DNA of 39,197 nucleotides from Streptomyces silvae (GTDB lineage Bacteria > Actinomycetota > Actinomycetes > Streptomycetales > Streptomycetaceae). The notes under the pieces were generated by a model. It did no database searches. It saw only the letters and a program-made list of their open reading frames with translations, and was not told the origin of the DNA. The stretch is from assembly GCF_016745505.1 (NCBI RefSeq), contig NZ_JAERUC010000032.1, forward strand, positions 1 through 39,197, in the 5' to 3' direction. Positions within the stretch are counted from its first letter, which is position 1. Each line of letters opens with the position of its first letter. The translations under genes were made by a program, and so were the position numbers. Positions 7,366-19,024 of this stretch are shown in pieces.

Positions 7366-7758
7366 ATGAGCGAAACCCCCGATCCCGAGGTGGTCGAGCT
7401 GGCGACCAAGGTCTTCGACCTGGCCCGCCGGGGGGAGAGCGACGCGCTCGCCGCCTACGTCGACGCGGGCGTCCCCGCGAACCTCACCAACGACCGGGGC
7501 GACACCCTGCTGATGCTCGCCGCCTACCACGGGCACGCCCCCGCCGTCGTCGCCCTCGCGGGCCGCGGCGCCGACCCGGACCGTGCCAACGACCGGGGGC
7601 AGACCCCGCTCGCCGGTGCCGTCTTCAAGGGGGAGCGCGAAGTGATCGACGCACTGCTCTCCGCGGGCGCCGACCCGGCCGCCGGAACACCCTCCGCCGT
7701 GGACACCGCGCGCATGTTCGGCAAGGACGACCTGCTGGAACTCTTCGGTGCGCGCTGA
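7366..7758 (+). CDS. Ankyrin-repeat protein
   Basis: A 130-aa soluble protein made almost wholly of ankyrin repeats. After a short helical start (VVELATKVFDLARRGESDAL) come a repeat with GVPANLTNDRGDTLLMLAAYHGH (split across residues 34-56), one with GADPDRANDRGQTPLAGAV and a C-terminal one ending in SAGADPAAGTPSAVDTARMF. There is no signal peptide or catalytic domain, so it is probably a protein-binding module. The ATG at 7366 is preceded by GGAAGG, 11 nt away. The upstream sequence is open in frame but contains no convincing start. It stands alone; the next rightward gene is over 200 bp away behind a leader ORF. Partner and function are unknown. Confidence 0.85.
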   Translation: MSETPDPEVVELATKVFDLARRGESDALAAYVDAGVPANLTNDRGDTLLMLAAYHGHAPAVVALAGRGADPDRANDRGQTPLAGAVFKGEREVIDALLSAGADPAAGTPSAVDTARMFGKDDLLELFGAR

Positions 7759-7823
7759 GAAGCCGTCCGGGCCGCGCGCCGGCCGGTGCGTCGTAAATGT
7801 GGTCGCGTCGGCGAAATGGCTGG

Positions 7824-7834
7824 GTCATCATGAC
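7824..7834. promoter_or_regulatory. Palindrome GTCATCATGAC upstream of the poly-Cys leader ORF
   Basis: GTCAT-C-ATGAC is a perfect 11-bp palindrome 42 bp upstream of the leader ORF at 7877. It could be a repressor or activator site for the HEAT-repeat gene promoter. No strong -10/-35 pair was seen beside it. Confidence 0.25.
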
Positions 7835-7876
7835 GTCGCGGGTCCCTTCCGGACCACCGACGAGAGGCAGAGGAAG

Positions 7877-7930
7877 ATGAGCACCAGGCAGAAGACGGCG
7901 GTCGGCCGATCATGTTGCTGCGCGGCCTAG
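7877..7930 (+). CDS. Leader-type small ORF ending in Cys-Cys-Cys
   Basis: A 17-codon ORF, MSTRQKTAVGRSCCCAA, starts at an ATG preceded by purine-rich GAGAGGCAGAGGAAG and ends 70 nt before the HEAT-repeat gene. Three consecutive Cys codons (TGT TGC TGC) followed by Ala-Ala and a stop are very unlikely by chance so close to a ribosome-binding site. Poly-cysteine leader peptides that attenuate downstream genes in response to cysteine supply are reported from mycobacteria. By analogy this ORF may make HEAT-gene expression depend on Cys-tRNA charging. Codon use is normal for the genome. It could instead be a functional micropeptide. No known family was recognised. Confidence 0.55.
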   Translation: MSTRQKTAVGRSCCCAA

Positions 7931-8000
7931 GGGATGTCACCCCGGCACATGGAACAGCACAGTCCCGGTTGCGTCGACAGCTTGATGTGAGGCTTTCCCC

Positions 8001-9419
8001 ATGTTCGATCCGTTCATAGCGCCGAGCGGCACCCTGCTCGGCCTGCTGCAGAGGGGCCGCGGCGACGGCACGCTCCACGCACTCGCCGCCCCCCGTCCCG
8101 AGGCCCTCACGGCTCTCAACCACTGCGTCCTGAGCGATCCGCGTCATGACTGGCAGGTCGAGAACCGTTCCCTCTACTACGCGCGCCTCTACCTCGACCT
8201 CGACGGCGGCACCGAGGAGATCGAGCGGCACCTCTTCGATCCCGAGGACCACCTCGACACCGAGGACTCCCGTACGGGGCTCGCCCTGGCCGTGCTCGGC
8301 CACCTCGCCTCCTACGGCCGCGACGACGCCCTCGCGCTCCTGCGCCGGTACGCCGCGACCGGCGCCAACTGGGCGTGGGCGCTCGACGAGCTGGCCCTGC
8401 GCGACGACGACGCCGGGCTGCGCTCCCTCGCCGAGCCGGTGCTCGCCCGCTTCCCCGCCACCGCGGAGGGCACGGCCGAACTCGCCGCCTCCGTACGGGA
8501 CGCCTTCGAGCCCCGGCCCTGGCGGCTCTGGGCCGACGACCCGCGCGAAGCGGTCGGCGCCCGGGTCAGGGCCGCCACCGAACAGGGCTCCTTCGACCGG
8601 TGGCAGCGGCAGATGCGGCCGGGCGGACCACGCCCCGGCTGGAGCGTCCAGGCCGTCTTCGACTGGGCCCAGGAAGGACTGGAACGCGGCAGCGCGCTCC
8701 ACGTCCCCGCCGCCCGCTGCCTCTCCGCCGTCGCCGGGACCGAGGACCGGCCGATGATCGTCGAGGCCGCCCGCAGCGGCCCCGAGGGCGCGCGCTGCGC
8801 CGCCCTGCACTATCTGGCCGAGGCCCGCGACCCCGCCGTGCTCGACCTCGTCGAGCAGGCCGTCGGCGGCGCGTCACCCACCGTCGCCGACGCGGCCGTC
8901 GCCGCCTTCGAGCGCATGTGCGGCGAAGCGGCGGTCGACCGGGCGCGGCGCTGGGCCCACCGCCCCGACGCCCTCGGCGCCTCGGCGGCCGGGGTCCTGG
9001 CCTGCCGCGGCGCCGCACAGGACGCCCCGCTCGTCCTCGCCGCACTGCGCGAGGCGGTCAGGGGCGAGGGACCCGACACCCCGCGCCTGTGGACCCTCGT
9101 CGACGGCGCGGGCCGTCTGGGCATCGCCTGCGCGGCGCCCGTCCTGCGCCATGTGTACCGGGAGACGTCCTCCTCACACCTGCGCGGCCGCGCGGCCCGC
9201 GCGCTGGCGGCCACCGACCCGTCCTTCGCCAGCGGATTCGCCGTCGAGTGCCTCTGGGACTGCGAGGAGACCACCCGCGAACTGGCCGCGCACCACGCGG
9301 AGACCGGGGACATCCGGGTCGCCGAACGGCTGAGGCGGCTCGCCGCCGACCCGGCCGAGGAGGCCGAGGTCCAGACCGCCGTACGCAGCAGGATCGGGCC
9401 GGACGCGCCCGCAGTCTGA
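8001..9419 (+). CDS. HEAT-repeat protein
   Basis: A 472-aa soluble alpha-helical protein. The N-terminal part (MFDPFIAPSGTLLGLLQRG) is followed by helix pairs; from about residue 215 to the end regular approximately 30-residue helical repeats appear (for example VHVPAARCLSAVAGTEDR-like and ALHYLAEARDPAVLDLVEQA, LRGRAARALAATDPSFAS), typical of HEAT/PBS-lyase-type repeats. No catalytic motif, signal peptide or membrane segment is seen. The ATG at 8001 has GTGAGG 9 nt upstream. The short Cys-rich leader ORF ahead of it suggests attenuation control. It ends in a strong hairpin at 9453-9475, so it is probably transcribed alone. Its role is unknown; such repeats usually bind proteins. Confidence 0.85.
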   Translation: MFDPFIAPSGTLLGLLQRGRGDGTLHALAAPRPEALTALNHCVLSDPRHDWQVENRSLYYARLYLDLDGGTEEIERHLFDPEDHLDTEDSRTGLALAVLGHLASYGRDDALALLRRYAATGANWAWALDELALRDDDAGLRSLAEPVLARFPATAEGTAELAASVRDAFEPRPWRLWADDPREAVGARVRAATEQGSFDRWQRQMRPGGPRPGWSVQAVFDWAQEGLERGSALHVPAARCLSAVAGTEDRPMIVEAARSGPEGARCAALHYLAEARDPAVLDLVEQAVGGASPTVADAAVAAFERMCGEAAVDRARRWAHRPDALGASAAGVLACRGAAQDAPLVLAALREAVRGEGPDTPRLWTLVDGAGRLGIACAAPVLRHVYRETSSSHLRGRAARALAATDPSFASGFAVECLWDCEETTRELAAHHAETGDIRVAERLRRLAADPAEEAEVQTAVRSRIGPDAPAV

Positions 9420-9452
9420 CCCGGTGCTCCGTCGGTTCACGGAGCTCCGGAT

Positions 9453-9475
9453 GCCGCGCGTCGGGGGCGCGCGGC
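9453..9475 (+). terminator. Hairpin terminator after the HEAT-repeat gene
   Basis: GCCGCGCG (9453-9460) and CGCGCGGC (9468-9475) form a perfect 8-bp stem with a 7-nt loop, 33 nt after the HEAT-gene stop. A small palindrome CGGAGCTCCG (9440-9449) precedes it. There is no T tract. Confidence 0.6.
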
Positions 9476-9553
9476 GCAAACGCTCATGGGACGTTCCCCG
9501 GGCGGACAGATCCAAGTCGGCAAGGGCACGCCCAGTGCGGTGACAACACCCGT

Positions 9554-10684
9554 ATGCGTGTCGTCATCGTCACCGAATCCTTCCCGCCCGACGTCAACGG
9601 TGTGGCCCACTGCACCCTGCAGACCGCCCGGCACCTCGCCGCCCGCGGCCACCAGCCGCTCGTCATCGCCCCGGCCGGGGCGACGGCCACCACCGGCTCC
9701 GCGTCCACCGGCGACCCCTGCCCCGTGGTGCGCGTCCCCTCACTGCCTCTGCCCGGCTACCCGCAGGTCCGGGTGGCCCTCCCCGGCCGGCGGCTCGCCG
9801 CCGCGCTCACCGGCCACCGCGCCGAACTCGTCCACCTGGCCGGCCCGTTCGTCCTCGGCGTCCGGGGCATGGCCGTCGCCACCCGGCTGGGGCTGCCCGC
9901 CGTGGCCGTCTACCAGACCGACCTGGCCGGCTACGCCCGCACCTACCTGGGCACCGGCGAGAACACCGCCTGGCGCCGGATGCGCGCCGTGCACAGCGCC
10001 GCCGACCTCACCCTCGCCCCCTCCTCCGCCGCCCTGCGCGACCTCACCGGCCACGGGGTGCCCCGGGTGAAGCTGTGGCCGCGCGGGGTCGACACCGTAC
10101 GGTTCCGCCCCGGCCTGCGCGACGAGGCGCTGCGCCGGGCCCTCGCCCCCGGCGGTGAGAAGATCGTCGGATACGCGGGGCGGCTCGCCCCCGAGAAGCA
10201 CGTCGAACTCCTCGCCGGAGCCTGCGCGCTCCCGGGCGTACGCGTCGTGGTCGTCGGCGACGGGCCGAGCGAGGCGTCGCTGCGCGCGGCACTGCCCGGC
10301 GCGGTGTTCCTGGGGCGGCGCACGGGGGAGGACCTCGCCCGCTTCTTCGCCTCCCTGGACGTCTTCGTGCACACCGGGCCGTACGAGACCTTCTGCCAGA
10401 CGGTGCAGGAGGCCATGGCCTCGGGGGTCCCCGTCGTCGCCCCGGCGGCCGGCGGACCGCTCGACCTCGTCGCCCACGGGAGCACCGGGCTGCTGGTGCC
10501 GCCCCACGACGCGGCGGCGGTCAGGGACGCCGTCGCCGCACTCGTCGCGGACCCCGCGCGCGCCGAGGCCTTCGGCCGGACCGCCCGGGCCGCCGTCGAG
10601 GGCCGCACCTGGGAAGCGGTCGGCGACCAGCTCCTGGGCCACTACGACGAGGTCCTTCGCGGCCGGACGGCGGTGGCGGCGTGA
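9554..10684 (+). CDS. GT4 glycosyltransferase, MgtA-like GDP-mannose-dependent alpha-mannosyltransferase
   Basis: A 376-aa GT-B fold glycosyltransferase. The start MRVVIVTESFPPDVNGVAHC, the internal VAVYQTDLAGYAR, GYAGRLAPEKHVELL, VVVGDGPSEASLR and the EX7E motif ETFCQTVQE closely resemble mycobacterial MgtA, which transfers mannose to glycolipid acceptors; donor and acceptor here are inferred. It lacks membrane segments and probably acts at the inner face of the membrane. The ATG at 9554 is the only start in phase with the N-terminal beta strand; its ribosome-binding site is weak. The stop overlaps the next gene's GTG (GTGA), so it heads a coupled run of four genes. Confidence 0.9.
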   Translation: MRVVIVTESFPPDVNGVAHCTLQTARHLAARGHQPLVIAPAGATATTGSASTGDPCPVVRVPSLPLPGYPQVRVALPGRRLAAALTGHRAELVHLAGPFVLGVRGMAVATRLGLPAVAVYQTDLAGYARTYLGTGENTAWRRMRAVHSAADLTLAPSSAALRDLTGHGVPRVKLWPRGVDTVRFRPGLRDEALRRALAPGGEKIVGYAGRLAPEKHVELLAGACALPGVRVVVVGDGPSEASLRAALPGAVFLGRRTGEDLARFFASLDVFVHTGPYETFCQTVQEAMASGVPVVAPAAGGPLDLVAHGSTGLLVPPHDAAAVRDAVAALVADPARAEAFGRTARAAVEGRTWEAVGDQLLGHYDEVLRGRTAVAA

Positions 10685-11847
10685 ACGGGCCCGGCCGTGA
10701 CGGGCTCAGGATCGTGCGGCTGGCGAACTTCGTCACGCCCGCCTCCGGCGGCCTGCGCACCGCACTGGACGAGCTGGGTCGCCGCTACCTCGCGGCGGGG
10801 CACGAGCCGGTGCTGATCGTCCCCGGGGCAGCCCCGGGCGACGTGCACACCGGGCAGGGCAGGGTCATCACCCTCCCGGGACCCGTGCTGCCGGGCAGCG
10901 GCGGCTACCGGGTGCTCGTGAACCGGGCAAGGCTGCGCGGCCTCCTGGAGGAGCTGCGGCCCGACCGCCTGGAGGTGTCCGACCGGACCACCCTGCGGTG
11001 GACCGGGGAGTGGGCACGCCGCGCCCGCCTCCCCGCCGTCATGGTGTCCCACGAGACCGCCGACGGGGTGCTCCGCACCTGGGGAGTGCCCCCGGCGGCG
11101 GCCGGACGGGCCGCCGACCGGCTCAACACCCTCAGCGCCCACGCCTACGCCCGGATCGTGTGCACCACCGAATGGGCGGAGCGCGAGTTCGTACGGACCG
11201 GCGTACGCAACGTGGTGCGCGCCCCGCTCGGGGTGGACCTGGAACGCTTCCGCCCCGGACTGCGCAGCACGGCGCTGCGCACCCGCCACCTGCGCGGCCA
11301 GGACGTCCTGCTGCTGCTCGGATCACGGCTCTCCGTGGAGAAGCGGCCCGGCCGGGCGCTGGACGCGCTGGCCGCACTGCGGCACACCGGGGTGCGGGCC
11401 GCCCTGGTGGTGGCGGGGGACGGGCCGCTGCGCGCCGAACTCGAACGCAGGGCACGCGCGGAGCGGCTGCCTGCCGAGTTCCTGGGCCATGTACGCGACC
11501 GCGTCCGTCTGGCCCGCCTCCAGGCGAGCGCGGACCTGTGCCTCGCCCCGGGGCCGGCGGAGACCTTCGGGCTCTCCGCCCTGGAGGCCCTCGCCTGCGG
11601 CACCCCGGTGGTGGCCAGCGCGGCCTCCGCGCTGCCGGAGGTGCTCGGACCGGCCGGACTGGCCGCCGCCGACACGGGCAAGGCGTTCGCCGCCGCGCTC
11701 CGGGAACTCCTGGACCGACCGGAGGAGGAGCGCAGGGCCACGGCACGGGCGCGCGCCGCGCACTTCGGCTGGGACCGCTCGGCGGCGGCCTTCCTGGCCG
11801 CCCACGACATCCCGCAGCGGCACGGAGCCCTGGAGGTGCGGCCGTGA
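10681..11847 (+). CDS. GT4 family glycosyltransferase
   Basis: A 388-aa GT-B glycosyltransferase. The N-terminal LRIVRLANFVTPASGGLRTA contains the glycine-rich acceptor-site loop; the C-terminal half has LLLGSRLSVEKRPGRALDAL, ALVVAGDGPLRAELERRA and the EX7E motif ETFGLSALE followed by ALACGTPVVAS. The sugar specificity cannot be told from sequence. The GTG at 10681 overlaps the upstream TGA by 4 bp, and its own stop overlaps the next GTG at 11844. It is therefore translated with an MgtA-like enzyme and an SGNH hydrolase, suggesting a common glycolipid or envelope glycoconjugate pathway. Confidence 0.9.
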   Translation: MNGPGRDGLRIVRLANFVTPASGGLRTALDELGRRYLAAGHEPVLIVPGAAPGDVHTGQGRVITLPGPVLPGSGGYRVLVNRARLRGLLEELRPDRLEVSDRTTLRWTGEWARRARLPAVMVSHETADGVLRTWGVPPAAAGRAADRLNTLSAHAYARIVCTTEWAEREFVRTGVRNVVRAPLGVDLERFRPGLRSTALRTRHLRGQDVLLLLGSRLSVEKRPGRALDALAALRHTGVRAALVVAGDGPLRAELERRARAERLPAEFLGHVRDRVRLARLQASADLCLAPGPAETFGLSALEALACGTPVVASAASALPEVLGPAGLAAADTGKAFAAALRELLDRPEEERRATARARAAHFGWDRSAAAFLAAHDIPQRHGALEVRP

Positions 11848-12763
11848 GCGCCATGCCCGCCGACGCACCCGACCGCACCACCCCCGCCCGCACCACCGTG
11901 CGGTTCGCCGCACTCGGCGACTCGCTCACCGAAGGCGTCGGCGACCCCGTCCAGGGCGGCTGGCGGGGCTGGGCGGCGCTCCTCGCCGAGGGCCTCGGCG
12001 GCACGGACCGGGACGTGGAGTTCCGTAACCTCGCCGTCGCCGGCGCCCTGTCCGCGGACGTCCACGAGCGCCAGGCCGTGGCGGCGGCGGAGTTCCGGCC
12101 GGACATCGCCTCCGTCGTCGTCGGGGTCAACGACACCCTGCGCCGCTCCTTCGACATCGGACGCCTCGCCGCCCGGCTCGACGCGGTCTGCGCCCTGCTC
12201 GCCGGGGACGGCGCCGTACTCCTGACGGCGTGTCTGCCCGACCCCGGTACGGCGCTCCGGCTCCCCGGACCGCTGCGCCACCCCCTCGCGCGGCGCCAGC
12301 AGGCCGTCAACGCCGTGGTGCACGCCCTGTCCGAGCGCTACGACACCGTCCATCTGCACGCCTCGGACCGGGCCTGGACCGAGGACCGATCGCTGTGGAG
12401 CGTGGACCGGCTCCACCCCGGCGAGCGGGGCCACCGAAGGCTGGCCGCCGGCTTCCACCGGCTGCTCGCCGAGCGAGGAATCGCCCTCGGCGCCCGGCCC
12501 GCCCATGAACCGGGGCAGCCGCCGCCCACCCGCGTAGCCGGGGCCCTCTGGCTGGCGACCCGGGGCACCGGCTGGCTGGCCCGGCGCAGTACGGATCTGC
12601 TGCCCCAGCTGCTGGGCCTCGCGGCGGCCGAGGCCGGGCACCGGGCACGCGGCACCAGCGGGCAGCTCGACGCCCGGGGCGGACGGGCGCTGGCCGAGGC
12701 CCTGGACGGCCTGCCCCCCGCGCCCTGTCTGCGGGGGTTCGTCCCCCGCGCCAGAATGGAGGG

Positions 12764-12767
<4 letters not shown>
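11844..12767 (+). CDS. SGNH/GDSL-type hydrolase
   Basis: A 307-aa esterase/lipase-type hydrolase. Block I is [11 protein letters not shown] with nucleophile S27; the Gly/Asn blocks are visible as NLAVAGALS and [10 protein letters not shown]188 and H191 ([12 protein letters not shown]) complete the triad. No signal peptide is seen, so it is probably intracellular. After about residue 215 a hydrophobic and Arg-rich tail of about 90 residues extends past the usual domain; its role is unclear. The GTG at 11844 overlaps the upstream stop (GTGA); an ATG three codons on (11853) is an alternative. Its TGA overlaps the ATG of the oxoprolinase gene (ATGA). The context suggests de-acylation of a glycosylated product made by the preceding enzymes. 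Confidence 0.88.
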
Positions 12768-16375
<3,608 letters not shown>

Positions 16376-16419
16376 CCGGTCGCTTCTGCGCCGTTTCGAC
16401 CGTTGTCGGTGCGAGGACC

Positions 16420-16433
16420 TAATCTGTGCAGCG
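16420..16433 (+). promoter_or_regulatory. Putative -10 element for a leaderless SMC-like operon transcript
   Basis: TAATCT (16420-16425) lies exactly 7 nt before the GTG at 16433, and no good ribosome-binding site is close. This is the usual geometry of a leaderless mRNA, common in Streptomyces. A -35 is weak (TTCGAC at 16395-16400, 19-nt spacer). Confidence 0.5.
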
Positions 16434-17959
16434 TGACATCGCCTGCCGACAACCTGACCGCTGCGCCCCAGCTCAGCGCGGGACCGAGGCCCGCCCCGGG
16501 ACCCGCCGCCGACGAGGGGCTCTCGCGTCGGCTGCGCGCGCTCGCCTGCACCGCCCCGCTGCACGACCTGGACGTCCGCAAGGCCAACCTCGCCGGCGAG
16601 TACACGGTCTACGCGATGGCCGAGGTCGCCCTCGCCGCGATCGACCTGGTCACCCTCAACATGGACTTCGACACGGGCGCCGACCACGACCAGATAGTGG
16701 CCAGGCTCCTCCCACGCGTCGCCGCCCAGGCACCGCGCCGGCCCGTCACCGAGCACGAACGGGTCGCGCGCTGGGTCCTGGAGAACCTGATCAACGTCGG
16801 CAGCGTGGACCGCGGCTTCCGCGCCGTGTACGGCACCTTCGGACCCGACGGCGTCTACGTCCGCAGGGACTACGACTTCAAGCTGATCGAGGAAGTCCCC
16901 GGCCACGGCGGCAGCGTCTACCTCCGCGCCACCGACGAGGCGGTCAACGTCCTCGTCGGCGCCCTGGACACGGACGTCACCAGCGCCCAGATCGCCGCCG
17001 AGGTGAAGCTGGAGGTCCTCATCAGCAGGGGCCGGCTCGCCGACGCCCAGCTCGCCGCCGAACAGGCCCGCTACCGCACCGTGCAGTACGCCGAGACGCT
17101 CCGCAGGACGCTGGAGGCGACCCGCCGCAACGTCCGCGCGGTGGACTGGCTCAACGCCGTACCGGACATGATCGCCGAGGCGCTCGACCACGTCGCCGAC
17201 CGCTACCGCCACGAGAACGCGATCCTCACCAACATCCGCAAGGCCAGGGACGAGGCCGAGGAACCCGAGCACAAGCGCCGCGCCGCCGAGCTCGTCGACA
17301 TCGTCAAGGACTGCATCCGCCGCCACACCCAGCTCCAGTCCCGGCTGCTGGAGGCCGGCCCCCTCTTCCGGGCCGAGCAGGACCGGCAGGCGTTCGCCAC
17401 CCCCACGGCACAGGCGGGCCTCGACCTGTACGGACAGCTCGTCGTCCCCCTGCTGCCGCTCCCCGTCGAACAGGCCACCCGGGCCACCGACGCGTTCTTC
17501 GCCCACGGCACCGGGCTGCGCACCCCCGTCTCGGTCCGGGTCGGCGACCTCGTCGAGATGCTGCTCATGCCCCCGGTGGAGCGCGAGCACCTGGGCGCCG
17601 AGATGCCCGAGCCCGACCTCATCGCCACCCCGGACGACAGCCGGTTCAGCGAGGAGCAGCTCGCCGCCGCGATGGAGCTGCTCGACCTGGAGCACGACGC
17701 CCCCCGACGGCTCTCCGGACTCCTCGCCGAGGCGCGGCAGAGCGACCCCGAGCTGCCCTACCTGGTCGCCCTCCTCGCCGTCCACGCGGCGAGCCCGCCC
17801 GTCGGCACGGCCTACCGCCAGGGTGAGCGCCGGCTGCTCTTCGCCGTCGACGACGGCACCCCGCTGGAGGACCACGAGTTCGGCGGGGCCGACCTGATAG
17901 TGGGCATGGCCCTGCTGGACGCGGCGGGCATGGCCGCGGACCGCAAGGACGCCTCGTGA
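16433..17959 (+). CDS. Kleisin-like (MksF/JetA-type) subunit of an SMC-like complex
   Basis: A 508-aa, mostly helical protein, first of a three-gene unit with a kite-like protein and a giant SMC-like ATPase. After a Pro/Ala-rich leader, residues about 30-160 look like a winged-helix domain (VRKANLAGEYTVYAMAEVAL, RRPVTEHERVARWVLENLIN), followed by long helices (about 175-340, with AQLAAEQARYRTVQYAETL and EAEEPEHKRRAAELV) and a C-terminal winged-helix-like part (VSVRVGDLVEMLLMPP). The order wHD-helical neck-wHD and gene position fit MksF/JetA kleisins. This is architectural recognition, not a database match. GTG 16433 is preferred because a -10 element lies 7 nt ahead and the protein then begins VTSPADN; a TTG at 16403 is also in frame. 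Its TGA overlaps a 28-codon linker ORF. Confidence 0.75.
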   Translation: MTSPADNLTAAPQLSAGPRPAPGPAADEGLSRRLRALACTAPLHDLDVRKANLAGEYTVYAMAEVALAAIDLVTLNMDFDTGADHDQIVARLLPRVAAQAPRRPVTEHERVARWVLENLINVGSVDRGFRAVYGTFGPDGVYVRRDYDFKLIEEVPGHGGSVYLRATDEAVNVLVGALDTDVTSAQIAAEVKLEVLISRGRLADAQLAAEQARYRTVQYAETLRRTLEATRRNVRAVDWLNAVPDMIAEALDHVADRYRHENAILTNIRKARDEAEEPEHKRRAAELVDIVKDCIRRHTQLQSRLLEAGPLFRAEQDRQAFATPTAQAGLDLYGQLVVPLLPLPVEQATRATDAFFAHGTGLRTPVSVRVGDLVEMLLMPPVEREHLGAEMPEPDLIATPDDSRFSEEQLAAAMELLDLEHDAPRRLSGLLAEARQSDPELPYLVALLAVHAASPPVGTAYRQGERRLLFAVDDGTPLEDHEFGGADLIVGMALLDAAGMAADRKDAS

Positions 17960-18042
17960 GTGTCCACGGCCCGACCGCCCACCCCCTGCCGCACCCCCTG
18001 TCGCGCGAGAGCGGCACCCGTACCGAGGAGTCACCGAGTTGA
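17956..18042 (+). CDS. 28-aa linker ORF coupling kleisin-like and kite-like genes
   Basis: A GTG at 17956 overlaps the TGA of the kleisin-like gene (GTGA) with AAGGA 6 nt upstream. Its own TGA (18040-18042) overlaps the TTG start of the kite-like gene (TTGA). The 28-residue product VSVHGPTAHPLPHPLSRESG... is Pro/His-rich and resembles nothing known. Its likely role is translational coupling rather than a functional peptide. Expression is unproven. Confidence 0.35.
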   Translation: MSVHGPTAHPLPHPLSRESGTRTEESPS

Positions 18043-18950
18043 GCGAGCAGCACGCCGAGCACACCGACGCGTGGGGCGACCAGCCCCTCACGCACGCGGC
18101 CGACGCCGCACGGCCGGCCGCTCCCGCCGCTGTCACCCCCGCCGACGCGGCCGACGCCGCCCGGCTGGTCTCCTTCGGGCTTCAGCCCAAGCTGATGCCG
18201 GCCCGCGACGCCGAATACACCGAGCTGCTCCGCCGCTACCGGGAGGAGCCCTCCTTCGCCCGGCTCGCCGACGCCGTCGCGACCGGCCTCGGGCTCATCG
18301 TCCTGGAGGTCTCCACCCGCGCGGGGATGGCCGTCACCGCGGGCGAGGACTCCGTCTTCGCCGTACGCATGGGCGACTACGCCCGGCGCGCCTCCACCGA
18401 CTCCGCCGACCGCTTCCTGCACGGCCTGGCCCACCTCGCCGTCGCCGCCATGTCCTTCCCCCGCCCCGAGGACCTGGCCGACGACTCCTACATCGGCCGC
18501 ATCACCGTCAACGGCGTCGACGCCTTCGTCCGCCAGGCCTGCCGGCGCCTGGAGGAGCGGGCCGAGGAGCAGGGCGACAACACCGACCCGGCCACCGACG
18601 CCCCCGGCCTGGAATCCGGCTGGCGGATCTACTCCCGCCGCAGCGCCACCGGAGCCACCAAGGACGCCCGCCGGCTCGCCGGTTCCACCACCGGCATCAT
18701 CGGCAAGGCCGTCGCCTTCCTCACCGACTCGGGTTTCCTCCAGCGCACCGGCGACGACGCGGGCGGCGCCTACCGCACCACCGCGCGCTACCAGCTCCAG
18801 GTGCGCGACATGGCGGGCAGCGCCGCCATGGCCGAACTGCTGGAGCTCGGCGTCGTCCCCGTCACCGACGGCTCGGCCACCCTGCTGCCGCCGCCCGACA
18901 CCGAAGGCCTGGAGCTGGCCGCCGACGCGGGACTCCCCTTCCACTCCTGA
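18039..18950 (+). CDS. Kite-like (MksE/JetB-type) subunit of an SMC-like complex
   Basis: A 303-aa protein with an Ala/Asp-rich leader of about 45 residues, then tandem winged-helix-like segments: LLRRYREEPSFARLADAVA, TGLGLIVLEVSTRAGMAV, SVFAVRMGDYARRAS and, near the C-terminus, TGIIGKAVAFLTDSGFLQRT followed by AYRTTARYQLQVRDMAG. Such tandem winged helices and placement between a kleisin-like and an SMC-like gene are typical of kite proteins (MukE/MksE/JetB). The TTG at 18039 is the only start with a good ribosome-binding site (GAGGAG, 8 nt upstream) in this frame. It overlaps a 28-codon upstream ORF. The assignment rests on context and fold pattern; no catalytic residues are expected. Confidence 0.75.
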   Translation: MSEQHAEHTDAWGDQPLTHAADAARPAAPAAVTPADAADAARLVSFGLQPKLMPARDAEYTELLRRYREEPSFARLADAVATGLGLIVLEVSTRAGMAVTAGEDSVFAVRMGDYARRASTDSADRFLHGLAHLAVAAMSFPRPEDLADDSYIGRITVNGVDAFVRQACRRLEERAEEQGDNTDPATDAPGLESGWRIYSRRSATGATKDARRLAGSTTGIIGKAVAFLTDSGFLQRTGDDAGGAYRTTARYQLQVRDMAGSAAMAELLELGVVPVTDGSATLLPPPDTEGLELAADAGLPFHS

Positions 18951-19024
18951 CCGCCCATCGCCCGAGCCGCCCCCTGCCGCTCCGGCCGCCCCGCCCGCCG
19001 CCTGAACGACGAGAGTCCGCCGCC

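Noticed and set aside
17960..19024. Upstream extension of the SMC-like frame
   Set aside because: The frame is open but encodes Arg/Pro-rich sequence overlapping the kite-like gene; the head domain starts cleanly at the ATG at 19025.
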